Source: Clostridiaceae bacterium (GTDB lineage: Bacteria > Bacillota > Clostridia > Lachnospirales > Lachnospiraceae). Taken from it: a stretch of DNA of 64,000 nucleotides. Below, piece after piece: positions 20,647 through 29,798 of this stretch. The position numbers and the translations under genes are program-made. The notes beneath the pieces were generated by a model, which ran no database searches, was not told where the DNA came from, and saw only the letters and a list, made by a program, of their open reading frames with translations. Position 1 is the stretch's first letter; every line of letters starts with the position of its first letter. The stretch spans positions 93,876 through 157,875 of the forward strand of contig CAJTGE010000012.1 of NCBI GenBank assembly GCA_910575795.1. The letters run 5' to 3'.

Positions 20647-22383
20647 TTATTTATAGAGCCCCAGCTCAATCACCGGCTTCCCGCTGCCAAACCTGTCCTC
20701 CGCCCACAGCGCGGACTCCTCCGGCGCTCCGCAGAGGATAAGGTAATCAAAATTGCCCCACTCCTCTTCCACACGTTCCAGCTCTCCTGCGCGGCTTACA
20801 TCGCGCACCGAAAGGCGTTTTGGCAGGAGCAGATACTTTGACATATAATGCAAATATCCCGTATCCCCTGACGTTATCACCATATACGATCCGCCTGACG
20901 GAATATGGTAATCGCGGATCAGCGCGTCATATGTCAACCGAGTCTGACCCATCTCCTGCTTTTTATAATAGCTCCAGTTAGGTTTCAGCATATGCTGTGA
21001 TCCCGCGATGCACAAAGCCAGAACTGCTGCGCGGCGCCCTCTTTTCCCAGCGCCCTCCCACCGGTTCACAGCCTCCATTGTCAGAATCCACGCGATCCCG
21101 GCGATGAATATCAGAATTGTACGGTTATAACGATCATAGCTCGCCAAAACGGCTGCTTCCCCAAGCGGCATTGAAAACAGATACATTCCCAGTATGCCGA
21201 GCTGATACAGGAAATAGGCCGCAAAGGCAGTAAGCGCCAGCCTTATTTCTCCCCTGTCTGTTTTTTGCCTCCTGTTTTGCAGCGCCAGCAGCAGAACAAG
21301 GAACAACAGGACAACTAAAGCCGGGTTAGACAGGGTAAACACGCGATCCCAGACAGAACGGGCAATCATCTTTAAATCATCCGCGCTCTTCTCCCCAAAA
21401 ACCGCCCTGAAATTCCGGATAGACATGGAATGCTTGGCCAACAGGCCCTTTTCAAAAACCAGGCTGACATGCTTTTTCCACAGGACAAGCGCGGCCAGGG
21501 GACAAAAAAGAGGCGCGGCCAGCTCCCTCACCGCTTCCCTGGCTCTTCCCCCATGGCACAAAATCAGGTAAAGCAGAATAATGCACACAAATAAAACACC
21601 GCTGTTTTTTATAGTGACCAGAAACGTCGTAAACGCCGCTATATACCAGGTCTTCCCTTTCAGCCCGCCGCCCGCCTGCGCCCCGCGGCAACAGGCGCAG
21701 AATGCCAGCCCGGCCAGAGCGGCAAGAGGTAACTGAGTGTCAACCAGCAGATCATAAAGCGGCATATTGCCGGCCAGAAGCATCACAGCTAAAACAGCGG
21801 CCATCAGGATACGGACGGGCTGCTTTCCCGCAAACGCAAACAGGCACGCCGCCATTCCGGCCATAAAAATTGCCTGCGCATACATCTGCAGCCACTCCGG
21901 CCCGATACCGGCGGCCTTTACAATATAGTAGATAAAGGCCGCGCTTCCGGGCGGGTATGACTGGAACATAATATTCGTATCCAGAAAATTGGGAAAACGG
22001 TTTTCGGCCAGCATCACCTTGACCACAAGCGCCCAATGGCTGAAATTATCATAATGCAGGAATTTGTCATGGTAAAGCAGTACAAACAGAAACACGCCCA
22101 TCAGACCGAAAAAGATCGTTCCCGCAGTAACCGTCTCCCGGAACGGCTCCTTGGCCCTCACAGAGCGGATTCCCAGAGCGATCCCGGATACATACAGCGC
22201 AAACGCCGTTTCCGGCATCAAATTCAAAATACCTGCCAGGAACAGGAGGCTTCCGGCCGCTGAGAAGATGACGGCAATACCAAATTCCGGCCGGATCCGC
22301 TTCGCGAGCAGCCGCAGATAACCGTAAAACGAGAATATGAGCCCGGCCATCCGCAGCAAAACCGCCGCATGATCCATGTTCAT
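20647..22383 (-). CDS. GT-C type membrane glycosyltransferase-like protein
   Basis: A 578-residue protein with about 12-14 transmembrane segments. An early extracytoplasmic loop contains HYDNFSHWALVVK and, further on, QSYPPGSAAFIYY. The acidic motif plus YPPG is typical of lipid-linked-sugar-dependent GT-C enzymes (GT39/GT83-like). It probably adds a side-branch sugar to the repeat unit outside the membrane, working with the GtrA-type protein encoded just upstream. Its ATG directly abuts the stop codon of that gene, and the G10 tract lies just before this junction, so its translation may depend on tract length. It is the last gene of operon 1 and is followed by a terminator. Confidence 0.65.
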   Translation of the reverse strand: MNMDHAAVLLRMAGLIFSFYGYLRLLAKRIRPEFGIAVIFSAAGSLLFLAGILNLMPETAFALYVSGIALGIRSVRAKEPFRETVTAGTIFFGLMGVFLFVLLYHDKFLHYDNFSHWALVVKVMLAENRFPNFLDTNIMFQSYPPGSAAFIYYIVKAAGIGPEWLQMYAQAIFMAGMAACLFAFAGKQPVRILMAAVLAVMLLAGNMPLYDLLVDTQLPLAALAGLAFCACCRGAQAGGGLKGKTWYIAAFTTFLVTIKNSGVLFVCIILLYLILCHGGRAREAVRELAAPLFCPLAALVLWKKHVSLVFEKGLLAKHSMSIRNFRAVFGEKSADDLKMIARSVWDRVFTLSNPALVVLLFLVLLLALQNRRQKTDRGEIRLALTAFAAYFLYQLGILGMYLFSMPLGEAAVLASYDRYNRTILIFIAGIAWILTMEAVNRWEGAGKRGRRAAVLALCIAGSQHMLKPNWSYYKKQEMGQTRLTYDALIRDYHIPSGGSYMVITSGDTGYLHYMSKYLLLPKRLSVRDVSRAGELERVEEEWGNFDYLILCGAPEESALWAEDRFGSGKPVIELGLYK

Positions 22384-23460
22384 TCAGAATACCCCCCCCC
22401 CGAATACCCAGGCGCGCTGAACCTGGTAGCTTATGAGAAACAGGATGCTGTCCACCGCCATTTTTTCTATCAGCTCGTTTCCATTAAACATAAGATGAAC
22501 CGCCGATACGGCGCATGCGGAGAGGATCATCTGCACAGCGCAGAGCGCATAGTATTTCCCCATCTGCCCAAACAACCTTCCGTTACTTTTAAAAACCAGC
22601 CGTTTGTTTACGGTAAAATTGTAAACGGATGACAGGGCCCTGGCCAGGATCGTTGACGCGGCGATCCGCAGAGAATCATCCGCGGCCCCGAACACAGGCA
22701 GAAAAAGCCAAAATAAGGCCAGATCCAGTATAGATGCCGAGGCGGATGACAGAATATATGTAAAAAAGCCTTTCAGTATCACCCGGTAAATCCGGATCGA
22801 ATCCGCTACCGGCCGGAAATGCGTCTCGCTGTTATGGTCAAAATATACGGTCTGGATGGGGCACGCCTCGATCCGCTGCCGGTGGAGCGCGCCGTAAATC
22901 AGCATATTCATCTCATATTCAAAACGCTCCCCGTCCAGCTTACAGTATTCCGCTAAAAACGCCATGGGAACCGCCCGGAGGCCGGTCTGGGTGTCGCATA
23001 CCCGCACCCCATACAGGAAATGAAACACAAGGCCCGTCAGCTTATTTCCATAGCGGCTCTTAAAGGGAACCTCGTTCCCGTTAAAATCCCTGGTCCCCAG
23101 AATGAGGGACGGGCCCTGCGCCTGCCGCGTCAGCATATCCCGGAGCCTTATTACGTCCTCCACGGTATGCTGCCCGTCCGAATCAACGGTGATCACGCCC
23201 TGAACCTCGTTATTCCAGTTTGCCAGAACATAATTAAACGCATCTTTCAGCGCCCGGCCCTTCCCGAGATTAACCGCGTGACGAAAGATGGTCACCTCAC
23301 CGAGCCGGCCCAATGCATGGAAGATGTGCCGCCTGTCACTGGCGCTCCCGTCGTCAATGACGAGTATGCGGTGAAAGCCCCGGCGGATCAGCTCCTCTGT
23401 GTACGGGATCAGGGCGTCCGGCGGATTATACGCAGGGATGATGATTGCAGTCTGGTACAT
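22384..23460 (-). CDS. GT2 glycosyltransferase fused to a GtrA membrane domain
   Basis: A 358-residue fusion. Residues 1-225 are a DPM1-like GT2 domain with TAIIIPAYNPPDALIPY, the DxD-type TVDSDGQHT and KSRYGNKLTG; it would attach a sugar to polyprenyl phosphate. Residues about 235-358 are four transmembrane helices of the GtrA family with the closing RAWVF motif, thought to help flip the lipid-linked sugar. This pair usually supplies a GT-C enzyme such as the next gene. The protein ends in GGGVF encoded by a G10 tract. With G9 the end would be GGGYSE and the stop would overlap the next ATG as ATGA; with G11 the frame would run on into the next gene. Confidence 0.85.
   Translation of the reverse strand: MYQTAIIIPAYNPPDALIPYTEELIRRGFHRILVIDDGSASDRRHIFHALGRLGEVTIFRHAVNLGKGRALKDAFNYVLANWNNEVQGVITVDSDGQHTVEDVIRLRDMLTRQAQGPSLILGTRDFNGNEVPFKSRYGNKLTGLVFHFLYGVRVCDTQTGLRAVPMAFLAEYCKLDGERFEYEMNMLIYGALHRQRIEACPIQTVYFDHNSETHFRPVADSIRIYRVILKGFFTYILSSASASILDLALFWLFLPVFGAADDSLRIAASTILARALSSVYNFTVNKRLVFKSNGRLFGQMGKYYALCAVQMILSACAVSAVHLMFNGNELIEKMAVDSILFLISYQVQRAWVFGGGVF
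22392..22401 (-). repeat. G10 homopolymer at the end of the gtrA-like gene
   Basis: Ten consecutive C on the plus strand (G on the coding strand), 6 bases before the stop codon. Length changes alter the C-terminal residues and the relation to the next start codon. It is one of only four C/G runs of nine or more that I see in the window, all in polysaccharide genes. Confidence 0.85.
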
Positions 23461-23478
23461 TGTAGTTTCTCCTTTGTT

Positions 23479-24945
23479 TCAGAATCGTTTTTCAAAACAG
23501 TGTGAATCTTTATCAAACGACGAAAATATTTTCTTACCGCCGAACCCGGCCAAAATACAAATCATGATAATCATAAAATATCGTACTGCTGTATATGGAT
23601 ATATGAAAAATGAAGCAGATGAAAACAAAATGACAAACATACTCATGCCCAATATGGCGCGATCATGAAACAGGCTGATTCCTCCCAGGTTGTCTCTGCA
23701 GATCTTTTTCATATAAAAATAGTGAGAAAAACCATAAATAATATAGCAAAATAATGTAGTATATCCCGCCGCTAAATATCCTGCTGCTTTTATAAAAATA
23801 TAATTTGTCACCAGATTAACCAGCCCGGCCCAGGTGGAAGCCATTGCTATAAATTTCGTTTTCAGCGAAAAATGTTCCACAGGCGCGACGATGTTAAATA
23901 ACAATATAAAAAACATGCTGCCGGCAACCGGAGGAATAACATAAATTCCTTCAAAATAATCCCTGGCAGCCATGATCATCATAACTTCCGGCGCCAGCAG
24001 AATAATCAATACGAGCAGCAGCATATAAACCAGCAGAATATACGTTGTTATTCTTTTAATTCCGGAATACTGCTTTTTCTTAAGCCTCTGCAAAAGCCAT
24101 GGGTTATACGAAGCCGCAAGCGCCTGATTTACAATCGACACAGCGCCCGCGCTGTTATAGGCAACCGAATAAATCCCCGCCTGCTCCGCGCTGCACATTG
24201 CCTTAATCATTATCCGATCCATCTGGTTTAAAAGAACCGTAGACAAAAAATGAGGAATCATAGGCAGGTTATACGCAATTGCAAATTTCCAATAAAAGCG
24301 GTTGAAAAGGCGGTGCGATTTCTTTATAAATCCTGCATAACAGAAAACTCCCAAACAGGCCGTTATGATTAACAGGCCCCAGATTCTTGCATATGCTTTA
24401 TCATCCACGCGCGTCACGGCATATATGGAAAACAGTGTGCCTGCAAATGTATTTGCCAAAGTAATAAACACCATGTTTCTGTAATGATAAGCAAATCGTT
24501 CCCGGAGGGACCACATGGCAACCACTGTGGTGAAAAAACACTGAAACACCATCAAAACAGCATATTTAAATTCCAGTTGGATAAAAGCCTCAAAATACCT
24601 ATAAAATGATAAAAAAACAAGTGAAAAGAACAGGGTTGTTATAGTGCCAAGCCCTAAAAGCGCCGATTGATAGTTTTCTTTATCATGGAAATACTTAACA
24701 GTCCCCACATTGAAAATACTGTTTGAGACGCCAAATGTCACAAAGATAACCATAATCTGTTCCCATGAACTGTATACATTGGTAATCCCATACTCATACG
24801 TTGTTAATAATCTGGTAAATACAGGCGTCGTGATAAATGACAGCCCCTTTTGCAGGGCCGTGCAGAAGAAGAACCAAAATGATACCTTTATCGGCAGCGA
24901 TAATTCCCTGTATTTTCTGGTAAACCGCCTCCCGCAGCCTTCCAT
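23479..24945 (-). CDS. Wzx-type polysaccharide flippase
   Basis: A 488-residue membrane protein with 12-14 hydrophobic helices and the MATE/PST-family start FFFCTALQKGLSFITTPVF. It flips undecaprenyl-linked repeat units to the outer face for Wzy polymerisation. I chose the ATG at 24945, 8 bases after AGGAGG, over a GTG three codons earlier. Its codon use is more AT-rich than the flanking housekeeping genes, as is common for capsule genes. It is the only flippase in operon 1. Confidence 0.88.
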   Translation of the reverse strand: MEGCGRRFTRKYRELSLPIKVSFWFFFCTALQKGLSFITTPVFTRLLTTYEYGITNVYSSWEQIMVIFVTFGVSNSIFNVGTVKYFHDKENYQSALLGLGTITTLFFSLVFLSFYRYFEAFIQLEFKYAVLMVFQCFFTTVVAMWSLRERFAYHYRNMVFITLANTFAGTLFSIYAVTRVDDKAYARIWGLLIITACLGVFCYAGFIKKSHRLFNRFYWKFAIAYNLPMIPHFLSTVLLNQMDRIMIKAMCSAEQAGIYSVAYNSAGAVSIVNQALAASYNPWLLQRLKKKQYSGIKRITTYILLVYMLLLVLIILLAPEVMMIMAARDYFEGIYVIPPVAGSMFFILLFNIVAPVEHFSLKTKFIAMASTWAGLVNLVTNYIFIKAAGYLAAGYTTLFCYIIYGFSHYFYMKKICRDNLGGISLFHDRAILGMSMFVILFSSASFFIYPYTAVRYFMIIMICILAGFGGKKIFSSFDKDSHCFEKRF

Positions 24946-25013
24946 CCTGTCCACCTCCTTCTATACCGACGGACTCCGTTTCCCGGCCCGTGACTGCCGG
25001 GCAGCCTGGACGG

Positions 25014-25670
25014 TTACCTCCGGCTTTCTATTTTATACCGCAGCCTTCTGAAGGCTCTCTGTATGTATGAAATATTACAACTCATCTTTCCTGCATTGGT
25101 ATAATTGAAATAAACGCCACAATCGTGTGGTACGGTAATACAGTAATGATTGAATTGCAGATATTTAATCAGATCCTTCATCATTGATTCCGCTATATCA
25201 GTATCGGAAACCGTCTTCCCCTTAAATGAATTTCCGTACATACGGCTCAAAATCCCATTCCTGTATTTTTCCGGAATATATTTTTTCTGGAGTAAAATGT
25301 GATATATGACAGAATACATATCATTCGTTTCGTCCGGCAAATAATATAATCCGTTAAACTGCCTGCACAACAGTATATCCTTTTCCCAGTTTTTGTCATA
25401 ATACCGATCTCCCACATAACGAATGTCAATCCTGACTTTATGATTTGCAACTGTAATATAATAATTATCCCTTCGCCGGCTGCTATATATGGGAACCGCT
25501 CCGGATAATTCAATAAAAGCCTTCCTGTTCTCACACAGAACGTCCAGATCTCCGTCGTTTTTTATAAGGCTGTTTTTCCAGTCTATGTCATCTCCATTCC
25601 GCAAAACAACATAATTGCAATTTTCGTTTATATCCTTAAAAAAATCATACAGGCATTCCCATCTTTTCAT
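25014..25670 (-). CDS. Nucleotidyltransferase-fold protein of operon 1
   Basis: A 218-residue protein. The N-terminal half has YVVLRNGDDIDWKNSLI and then NDGDLDVLCEN, a DxD pattern like the metal site of minimal nucleotidyltransferases, with a later VRIDIRYVG that could supply the third acidic residue. I infer this fold from motifs only; the substrate is unknown. It is translated from an ATG with GGAGG upstream. In the +1 reading of the G tract at 25747, the preceding gene would end with its stop overlapping this ATG, so expression may be tuned by slippage. Confidence 0.5.
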   Translation of the reverse strand: MKRWECLYDFFKDINENCNYVVLRNGDDIDWKNSLIKNDGDLDVLCENRKAFIELSGAVPIYSSRRRDNYYITVANHKVRIDIRYVGDRYYDKNWEKDILLCRQFNGLYYLPDETNDMYSVIYHILLQKKYIPEKYRNGILSRMYGNSFKGKTVSDTDIAESMMKDLIKYLQFNHYCITVPHDCGVYFNYTNAGKMSCNISYIQRAFRRLRYKIESRR

Positions 25671-25743
25671 GCGGACACACCTCCATCCACAGGCTTGTCC
25701 ACAAATGAGAATGAAGCAGCAAATGAATTTTTAAATGAATGAA

Positions 25744-26298
25744 TTACCCCCCCCCCAGGAAGAGTTTGGGAAGTCTATGGATCTTTTCAAATCCCTTCCA
25801 GAAAATGACACGTAGTTTTACATAAATGCTGTTCCAAAAAGATAAACGAAATAATTTTATGTATTCTAAGGCCCTAAAATCAAATTTGTTTTTCAATGCC
25901 AAGTCGCTTTCAATCTCCTTTAAATCAACCGTATCCTTTGGGCGTAATAATTTTTCTTTATAGGCATATTCGATCTCCGGAGATACGATCTTAATTCCTT
26001 CATAATATCTAAATACATTATGGGTAAACAAATCATAATCCTGGATTCCAAGATTCAGGTAACGATTTCTGAACAAGTCCACATGTTCCGACAGATCTGT
26101 ATGATCGAGGAACAACAGCCTGAACCTGACGCATAACGGCACCTTTTTCCATGCATGTCTGCATACGCAAAATTCAATATCGTTGTTTTTCCTTCCCCCG
26201 CAGGCGGTTATGGCAGAACTCCCGACGATCATAATTTCATCCTCTGACAATCCAAGCCTCCTCACATCCTGCATCATTTCAGAAAAGTAGAAAAGCAT
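25744..26298 (-). CDS. Second nucleotidyltransferase-fold protein, ending at a G10 tract
   Basis: A 184-residue protein. EIMIVGSSAITACGG followed by NNDIEFCV is a GSxA-x(n)-DxE pattern typical of nucleotidyltransferase-like domains. The ATG has GGAGG 7 bases upstream and overlaps the kinase-like gene before it. The protein ends LGGG because the G10 tract places TAA immediately after it. With G11 or G8, the frame would continue 23 more codons past the tract to a TGA that overlaps the next ATG, so the present form may be a shortened phase variant. Confidence 0.5.
   Translation of the reverse strand: MLFYFSEMMQDVRRLGLSEDEIMIVGSSAITACGGRKNNDIEFCVCRHAWKKVPLCVRFRLLFLDHTDLSEHVDLFRNRYLNLGIQDYDLFTHNVFRYYEGIKIVSPEIEYAYKEKLLRPKDTVDLKEIESDLALKNKFDFRALEYIKLFRLSFWNSIYVKLRVIFWKGFEKIHRLPKLFLGGG
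25747..25756 (-). repeat. G10 homopolymer at the end of a nucleotidyltransferase-like gene
   Basis: Ten C on the plus strand. As sequenced the coding frame stops directly after the tract. One added G gives a short extension ending in an ATGA overlap with the next gene; two added G give a stop 5 codons further on. Confidence 0.85.
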
Positions 26299-26897
26299 CT
26301 TTTCTCCTCCATATGTTTTAAGATAATATCAACCGTATCCTCAATCCCTGTGCTGGACGTATCGATTTTAATTACATCCTTCAGAGGAATATAGTAATCA
26401 TCAAATACGTTTTTTATCCTTCTCAAGTCATCTATCCCGGACAAACCGGCTATATCATCTTTCCGCTTCACCGATACAGAAACATCGCACATTAGATAAA
26501 AAGTTATAGTCGGCCGATAAAAGCATTTTGTAAAAATCACTGTATATAAAAGCTGAACCAATTTACCTTTAAACGTCGCCTTTTCCGTCCGGTACCAAAG
26601 AGCCTGCTCGTCAACATACCGGTCAAAAATAATGAGTTTATCGGAACCGGCATGCTTATAGACCCTTTTATACATCTCGAATATCAATATCCATTTCCCA
26701 TAGATTTTTTCTGTCAGGGAATACATCTTTCCCGGCTTTGACAGATATTTTTCTGCCATCCTGGTTTCCCAGTTTTTCGACCCCATATATTGAATTTCAC
26801 TTTTTTCGTTTCCTAAATAATCAGACAGCCGTTTTACGGCCGTGCTTTTACCTGTGCCGTCCACTCCTGTAATACAGACAGAAACAAACCTTTTCAT
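26274..26897 (-). CDS. Thymidylate-kinase-like P-loop kinase
   Basis: A 207-residue nucleotide-kinase-fold protein. The Walker A motif is TGVDGTGKST near the N-terminus, and IIFDRYVDEQALWYR matches the DR motif that contacts the monophosphate substrate in thymidylate kinases. Such proteins occur in polysaccharide clusters and are probably not the housekeeping Tmk. It overlaps the next gene by 25 bases and lies beside a phosphotransferase and two nucleotidyltransferase-like genes, so it may help activate an unusual phosphorylated substituent. The start is ATG 26897 with GGGAGG upstream. Confidence 0.7.
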   Translation of the reverse strand: MKRFVSVCITGVDGTGKSTAVKRLSDYLGNEKSEIQYMGSKNWETRMAEKYLSKPGKMYSLTEKIYGKWILIFEMYKRVYKHAGSDKLIIFDRYVDEQALWYRTEKATFKGKLVQLLYTVIFTKCFYRPTITFYLMCDVSVSVKRKDDIAGLSGIDDLRRIKNVFDDYYIPLKDVIKIDTSSTGIEDTVDIILKHMEEKRCFSTFLK

Positions 26898-26948
26898 AAC
26901 CCCTCCCATATGGTAAAGAATCCGCCTTCCTGATTCATCCGGCGCGGC

Positions 26949-28016
26949 TCATGGAACCTTCTTTTCACTTATATTTTTTATATACTCATAAAATGTCCTG
27001 TGGTATTCAACGATCGCCCTGCTTTCTTTTGCTATCCGTTCCCTCTTTTTTTCCTTTAAAGCTAATTTTGAGGCAAGGAGCAAACGGCACATCAAATACA
27101 TATACATATATTTTTCTGTTTGTTCCGGACAAAACCGGAGCTGAAAGCGTTCAAAACAGCTTGCTATTGTACCGGCAGAGGTTCCGCCTCCGCTCATCAA
27201 CACATCCAGAAGCACCGTTGAACCATAATCTGACAGCTCTGCAAATATGGGATTAAATATATCGTAAAAGAAAACCTCTTCTCTGGCATATTCATAATCG
27301 ATGTACCATAATCTCTTCCCGTCAAAAAGCGTATTTCCAAAATGGATATCGCCGTGCAAATAAATATATGGCATTTTTCCCAGATCGAAGCACCTTTTTG
27401 CAAGGTCATCAAACATAGCCTGTAATTCCCGGTTTCCTGTTTTGAGGATTATATTTCTCTCTTTATATGGATTTCCCCAGTATACCGCCTTGCTTGCGCG
27501 GTAAAAGCGGGCCAGGTCGTTTAGCACCGTATCGTAGTTGTCTTTTATCTCCGCCTCCTTCCAATATTTTCTGGGAATATGGGAGATACATCGTTCGAGC
27601 AGGAGATTCCCCTTTCTCTTTACAAACGGAGTATGGAAATGTGCGGAAAAAAATTCGTATTGCCCTGTCCGCATACCGCTGTCCTGTGATATAAAACTCA
27701 ATACTGCCGCATGCCTGAAATCAAATATCTTACATTCCCCATTTGCCGTAAACAGCACACATTGGCCGGCAAACCTGCCTTTTATCCCTTTTCCGTTTCT
27801 CACCGGAATGATCCACCTCTGGGAAGGCGCGCATTCCGGCGTAAACAGCATACCTGCGCAAACCTGCAGAAAATCCGCCCTGATCAAAAAGGCCTTTCCC
27901 GGCTTTATATAATAATAGGCTCCTGATTCCAGATATGGCCTGCATTGTCTCAAATGCCTCAAATTTGATGCGCTCCTGAACAGGCCGTACTGGCCTTTTA
28001 TCATGTCAGATATCAT
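26949..28016 (-). CDS. APH/choline-kinase-family phosphotransferase
   Basis: A 355-residue protein with a protein-kinase-like fold. YLHGDIHFGNTLFDG is the catalytic HxDxxxxN loop, and WYIDYEYAREEVFFYD is the metal-binding IDxE segment. Relatives phosphorylate aminoglycosides, choline or sugars, so the substrate here is open. In a capsule operon it could make a phosphorylated decoration precursor, as LicA does with choline, but no LicD is present. It overlaps the preceding GT32 gene by 11 bases. Confidence 0.7.
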   Translation of the reverse strand: MISDMIKGQYGLFRSASNLRHLRQCRPYLESGAYYYIKPGKAFLIRADFLQVCAGMLFTPECAPSQRWIIPVRNGKGIKGRFAGQCVLFTANGECKIFDFRHAAVLSFISQDSGMRTGQYEFFSAHFHTPFVKRKGNLLLERCISHIPRKYWKEAEIKDNYDTVLNDLARFYRASKAVYWGNPYKERNIILKTGNRELQAMFDDLAKRCFDLGKMPYIYLHGDIHFGNTLFDGKRLWYIDYEYAREEVFFYDIFNPIFAELSDYGSTVLLDVLMSGGGTSAGTIASCFERFQLRFCPEQTEKYMYMYLMCRLLLASKLALKEKKRERIAKESRAIVEYHRTFYEYIKNISEKKVP

Positions 28017-28845
28017 ACTTCTTTCTGTCCTTTTTCTTTTGTCTGAGCCACTTCCCGGACTGAACCATTGCCTCCGTCAGGCTTTCATATTTTGCGATAG
28101 AAATAAACCTGGCTATATGGCCGGAAAGCGGGGCTGAAAAAAAGCGGTGCATTTTCTCTTTCAGGGCAATGCGGTATTTATCCTCATCTGACAGCCATGA
28201 ACCATCAAAGTGGTGAATACACAGCGTATGTTCCGTAATCTTTGTCTCAAGCGTCTCAAAATTTTTGGGGCAAAGATATTCTGACGGCAATAGTGTAAAG
28301 CCCCTCACAGTCTGCTTTTTATTGTCCAGGCTCAGGCCATATTTCAGGCAGGCATCGGTGATTCTTGTCACATTTGGCGTCAAATCAAAGCTCCCATCCT
28401 TAAGCCTAAAATGGATATCATTGTAAGCGCTCAGAAATTCCAAAAACATCTCCTGCCCCTCCCGGCAGGCCATAAGGCCTGTCGAGATTCGAGTCTGACA
28501 CTCGAATCCAGACACCGCTTCGTACTGCCTTAAGCTGTCCAGCGGCTTAAGCAGCTCGACATCGGTATCCATATAGATCCCGCCCATTGCCGACAGCGCA
28601 TACAGCCTTGCCACATCGGATACAAAGGCCCATTTTTTCGCTTCATAGGCCTCCCGCATATAATCGTTATAATTTATATCAAAATTCGTTTCGTTCCACT
28701 CAATAATCTGATAACCTGGGCAATATTTCCTCCAACTGGCTATACATTTCCTCGCCATGTCCGGAAGCGGGTTTCCCCCAAACCAACAATAGTGAATGAT
28801 TGGCGGAATCTTTTCTGTACCGTTTTCTGCCATCTCATTTTCCAC
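28006..28845 (-). CDS. GT32-family glycosyltransferase
   Basis: A 279-residue glycosyltransferase. It starts with IPPIIHYCWFGG and carries the DxD motif in GGIYMDTDVELLKPLD, plus the GT32 segment KWAFVSDVARLYAL. It would transfer a hexose or amino sugar from a nucleotide donor during repeat-unit assembly on the cytoplasmic face. A GTG at 28845 with GGAGA upstream is the likely start; an ATG four codons on is an alternative. It overlaps the next gene by 11 bases. Confidence 0.85.
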   Translation of the reverse strand: MENEMAENGTEKIPPIIHYCWFGGNPLPDMARKCIASWRKYCPGYQIIEWNETNFDINYNDYMREAYEAKKWAFVSDVARLYALSAMGGIYMDTDVELLKPLDSLRQYEAVSGFECQTRISTGLMACREGQEMFLEFLSAYNDIHFRLKDGSFDLTPNVTRITDACLKYGLSLDNKKQTVRGFTLLPSEYLCPKNFETLETKITEHTLCIHHFDGSWLSDEDKYRIALKEKMHRFFSAPLSGHIARFISIAKYESLTEAMVQSGKWLRQKKKDRKKYDI

Positions 28846-28851
28846 CCTTCT

Positions 28852-29790
28852 TTATCTCCGCTTTCTGCAGGCAGCCCTTGTAAAGAACATATCCCATGCC
28901 GTTCTTCTCCCATAGGCTGTTGCCATAATCTGCATCCCGCCCCATAAAAAACGCAGATATTTTTTCTCCGCTTTATATGCCAGCATTGCATGGGAATACT
29001 TCTGATACTGAGCATACCTCTCTCTTTCCCGTTTTGCCCCCTCGCTTAAGAGATACGCTTTCACCTCATCTTCGCCCACGCCGCGTCCCCTTTTATACTG
29101 TCCGCGCAGATAATAGCCGCACAATCTCTGTTCTGCCTTTCTTGTCCTCGATATACTGCCTGAATGATACCTGTACAGCAGGCATATCTGATCCAGGTTT
29201 CCGAGCCGAAAACCAGCTTTCCTTGCCCGCAATAAAAAATCATAATCTTCACACGCCGGTATATCCCGATATCCTTTTAACGCAGTAAAAACCTCCCGCT
29301 TCCCAAACCAGGCCGGGTGCGCTATCGCTGAACCGTAATTTAATGCGCGGCTGGTTTCGCGGCATGAAACTGGATAATGCGAGCGTTTTTCCAATACGCG
29401 GTTGTTTTCATCAATTACCGTGATCTGCCCTCCTGCCAAATCCAGGCCCCTTGCCTCTAAATCATTCCTCTGCAGCTTCAGCCTGTCCGGACAGGAAATG
29501 TCATCTGCATCCATCCTCGCTATATAGTATCCGGACGCCGCGGAAAGAGCACGGTTCAGGCTATACACAAGCCCCCTGTTTTTGTCATTTATTAATACAA
29601 TGATCCTTCTGTCCTTTTTCTGGTAGCTGTAAATACAATCCATCACCCTCTGATTATCCGGCGCGTCAATCACGATAATGAATTCCAGATTCTGATACGT
29701 CTGTTTCAAAATGGATTCCACAGAGCCGGCAATCCAGTCCGGCGGTTCATGATAAACGCTCATAATAACGCTTATTTTTTTATTCTCCAC
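28852..29790 (-). CDS. GT2 family glycosyltransferase
   Basis: A 312-residue GT-A enzyme. ISVIMSVYHEPPDWI opens the nucleotide-binding fold, IARMDADDISCPDR holds the DxD metal site and ACEDYDFLLRA is the ED catalytic-base region. A basic C-terminal tail has one hydrophobic stretch. It probably adds one residue to the lipid-linked repeat unit. It lies 6 bases before the GT32 gene. Confidence 0.87.
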   Translation of the reverse strand: MENKKISVIMSVYHEPPDWIAGSVESILKQTYQNLEFIIVIDAPDNQRVMDCIYSYQKKDRRIIVLINDKNRGLVYSLNRALSAASGYYIARMDADDISCPDRLKLQRNDLEARGLDLAGGQITVIDENNRVLEKRSHYPVSCRETSRALNYGSAIAHPAWFGKREVFTALKGYRDIPACEDYDFLLRARKAGFRLGNLDQICLLYRYHSGSISRTRKAEQRLCGYYLRGQYKRGRGVGEDEVKAYLLSEGAKRERERYAQYQKYSHAMLAYKAEKKYLRFLWGGMQIMATAYGRRTAWDMFFTRAACRKRR

Positions 29791-29798
29791 TTCTTTTC

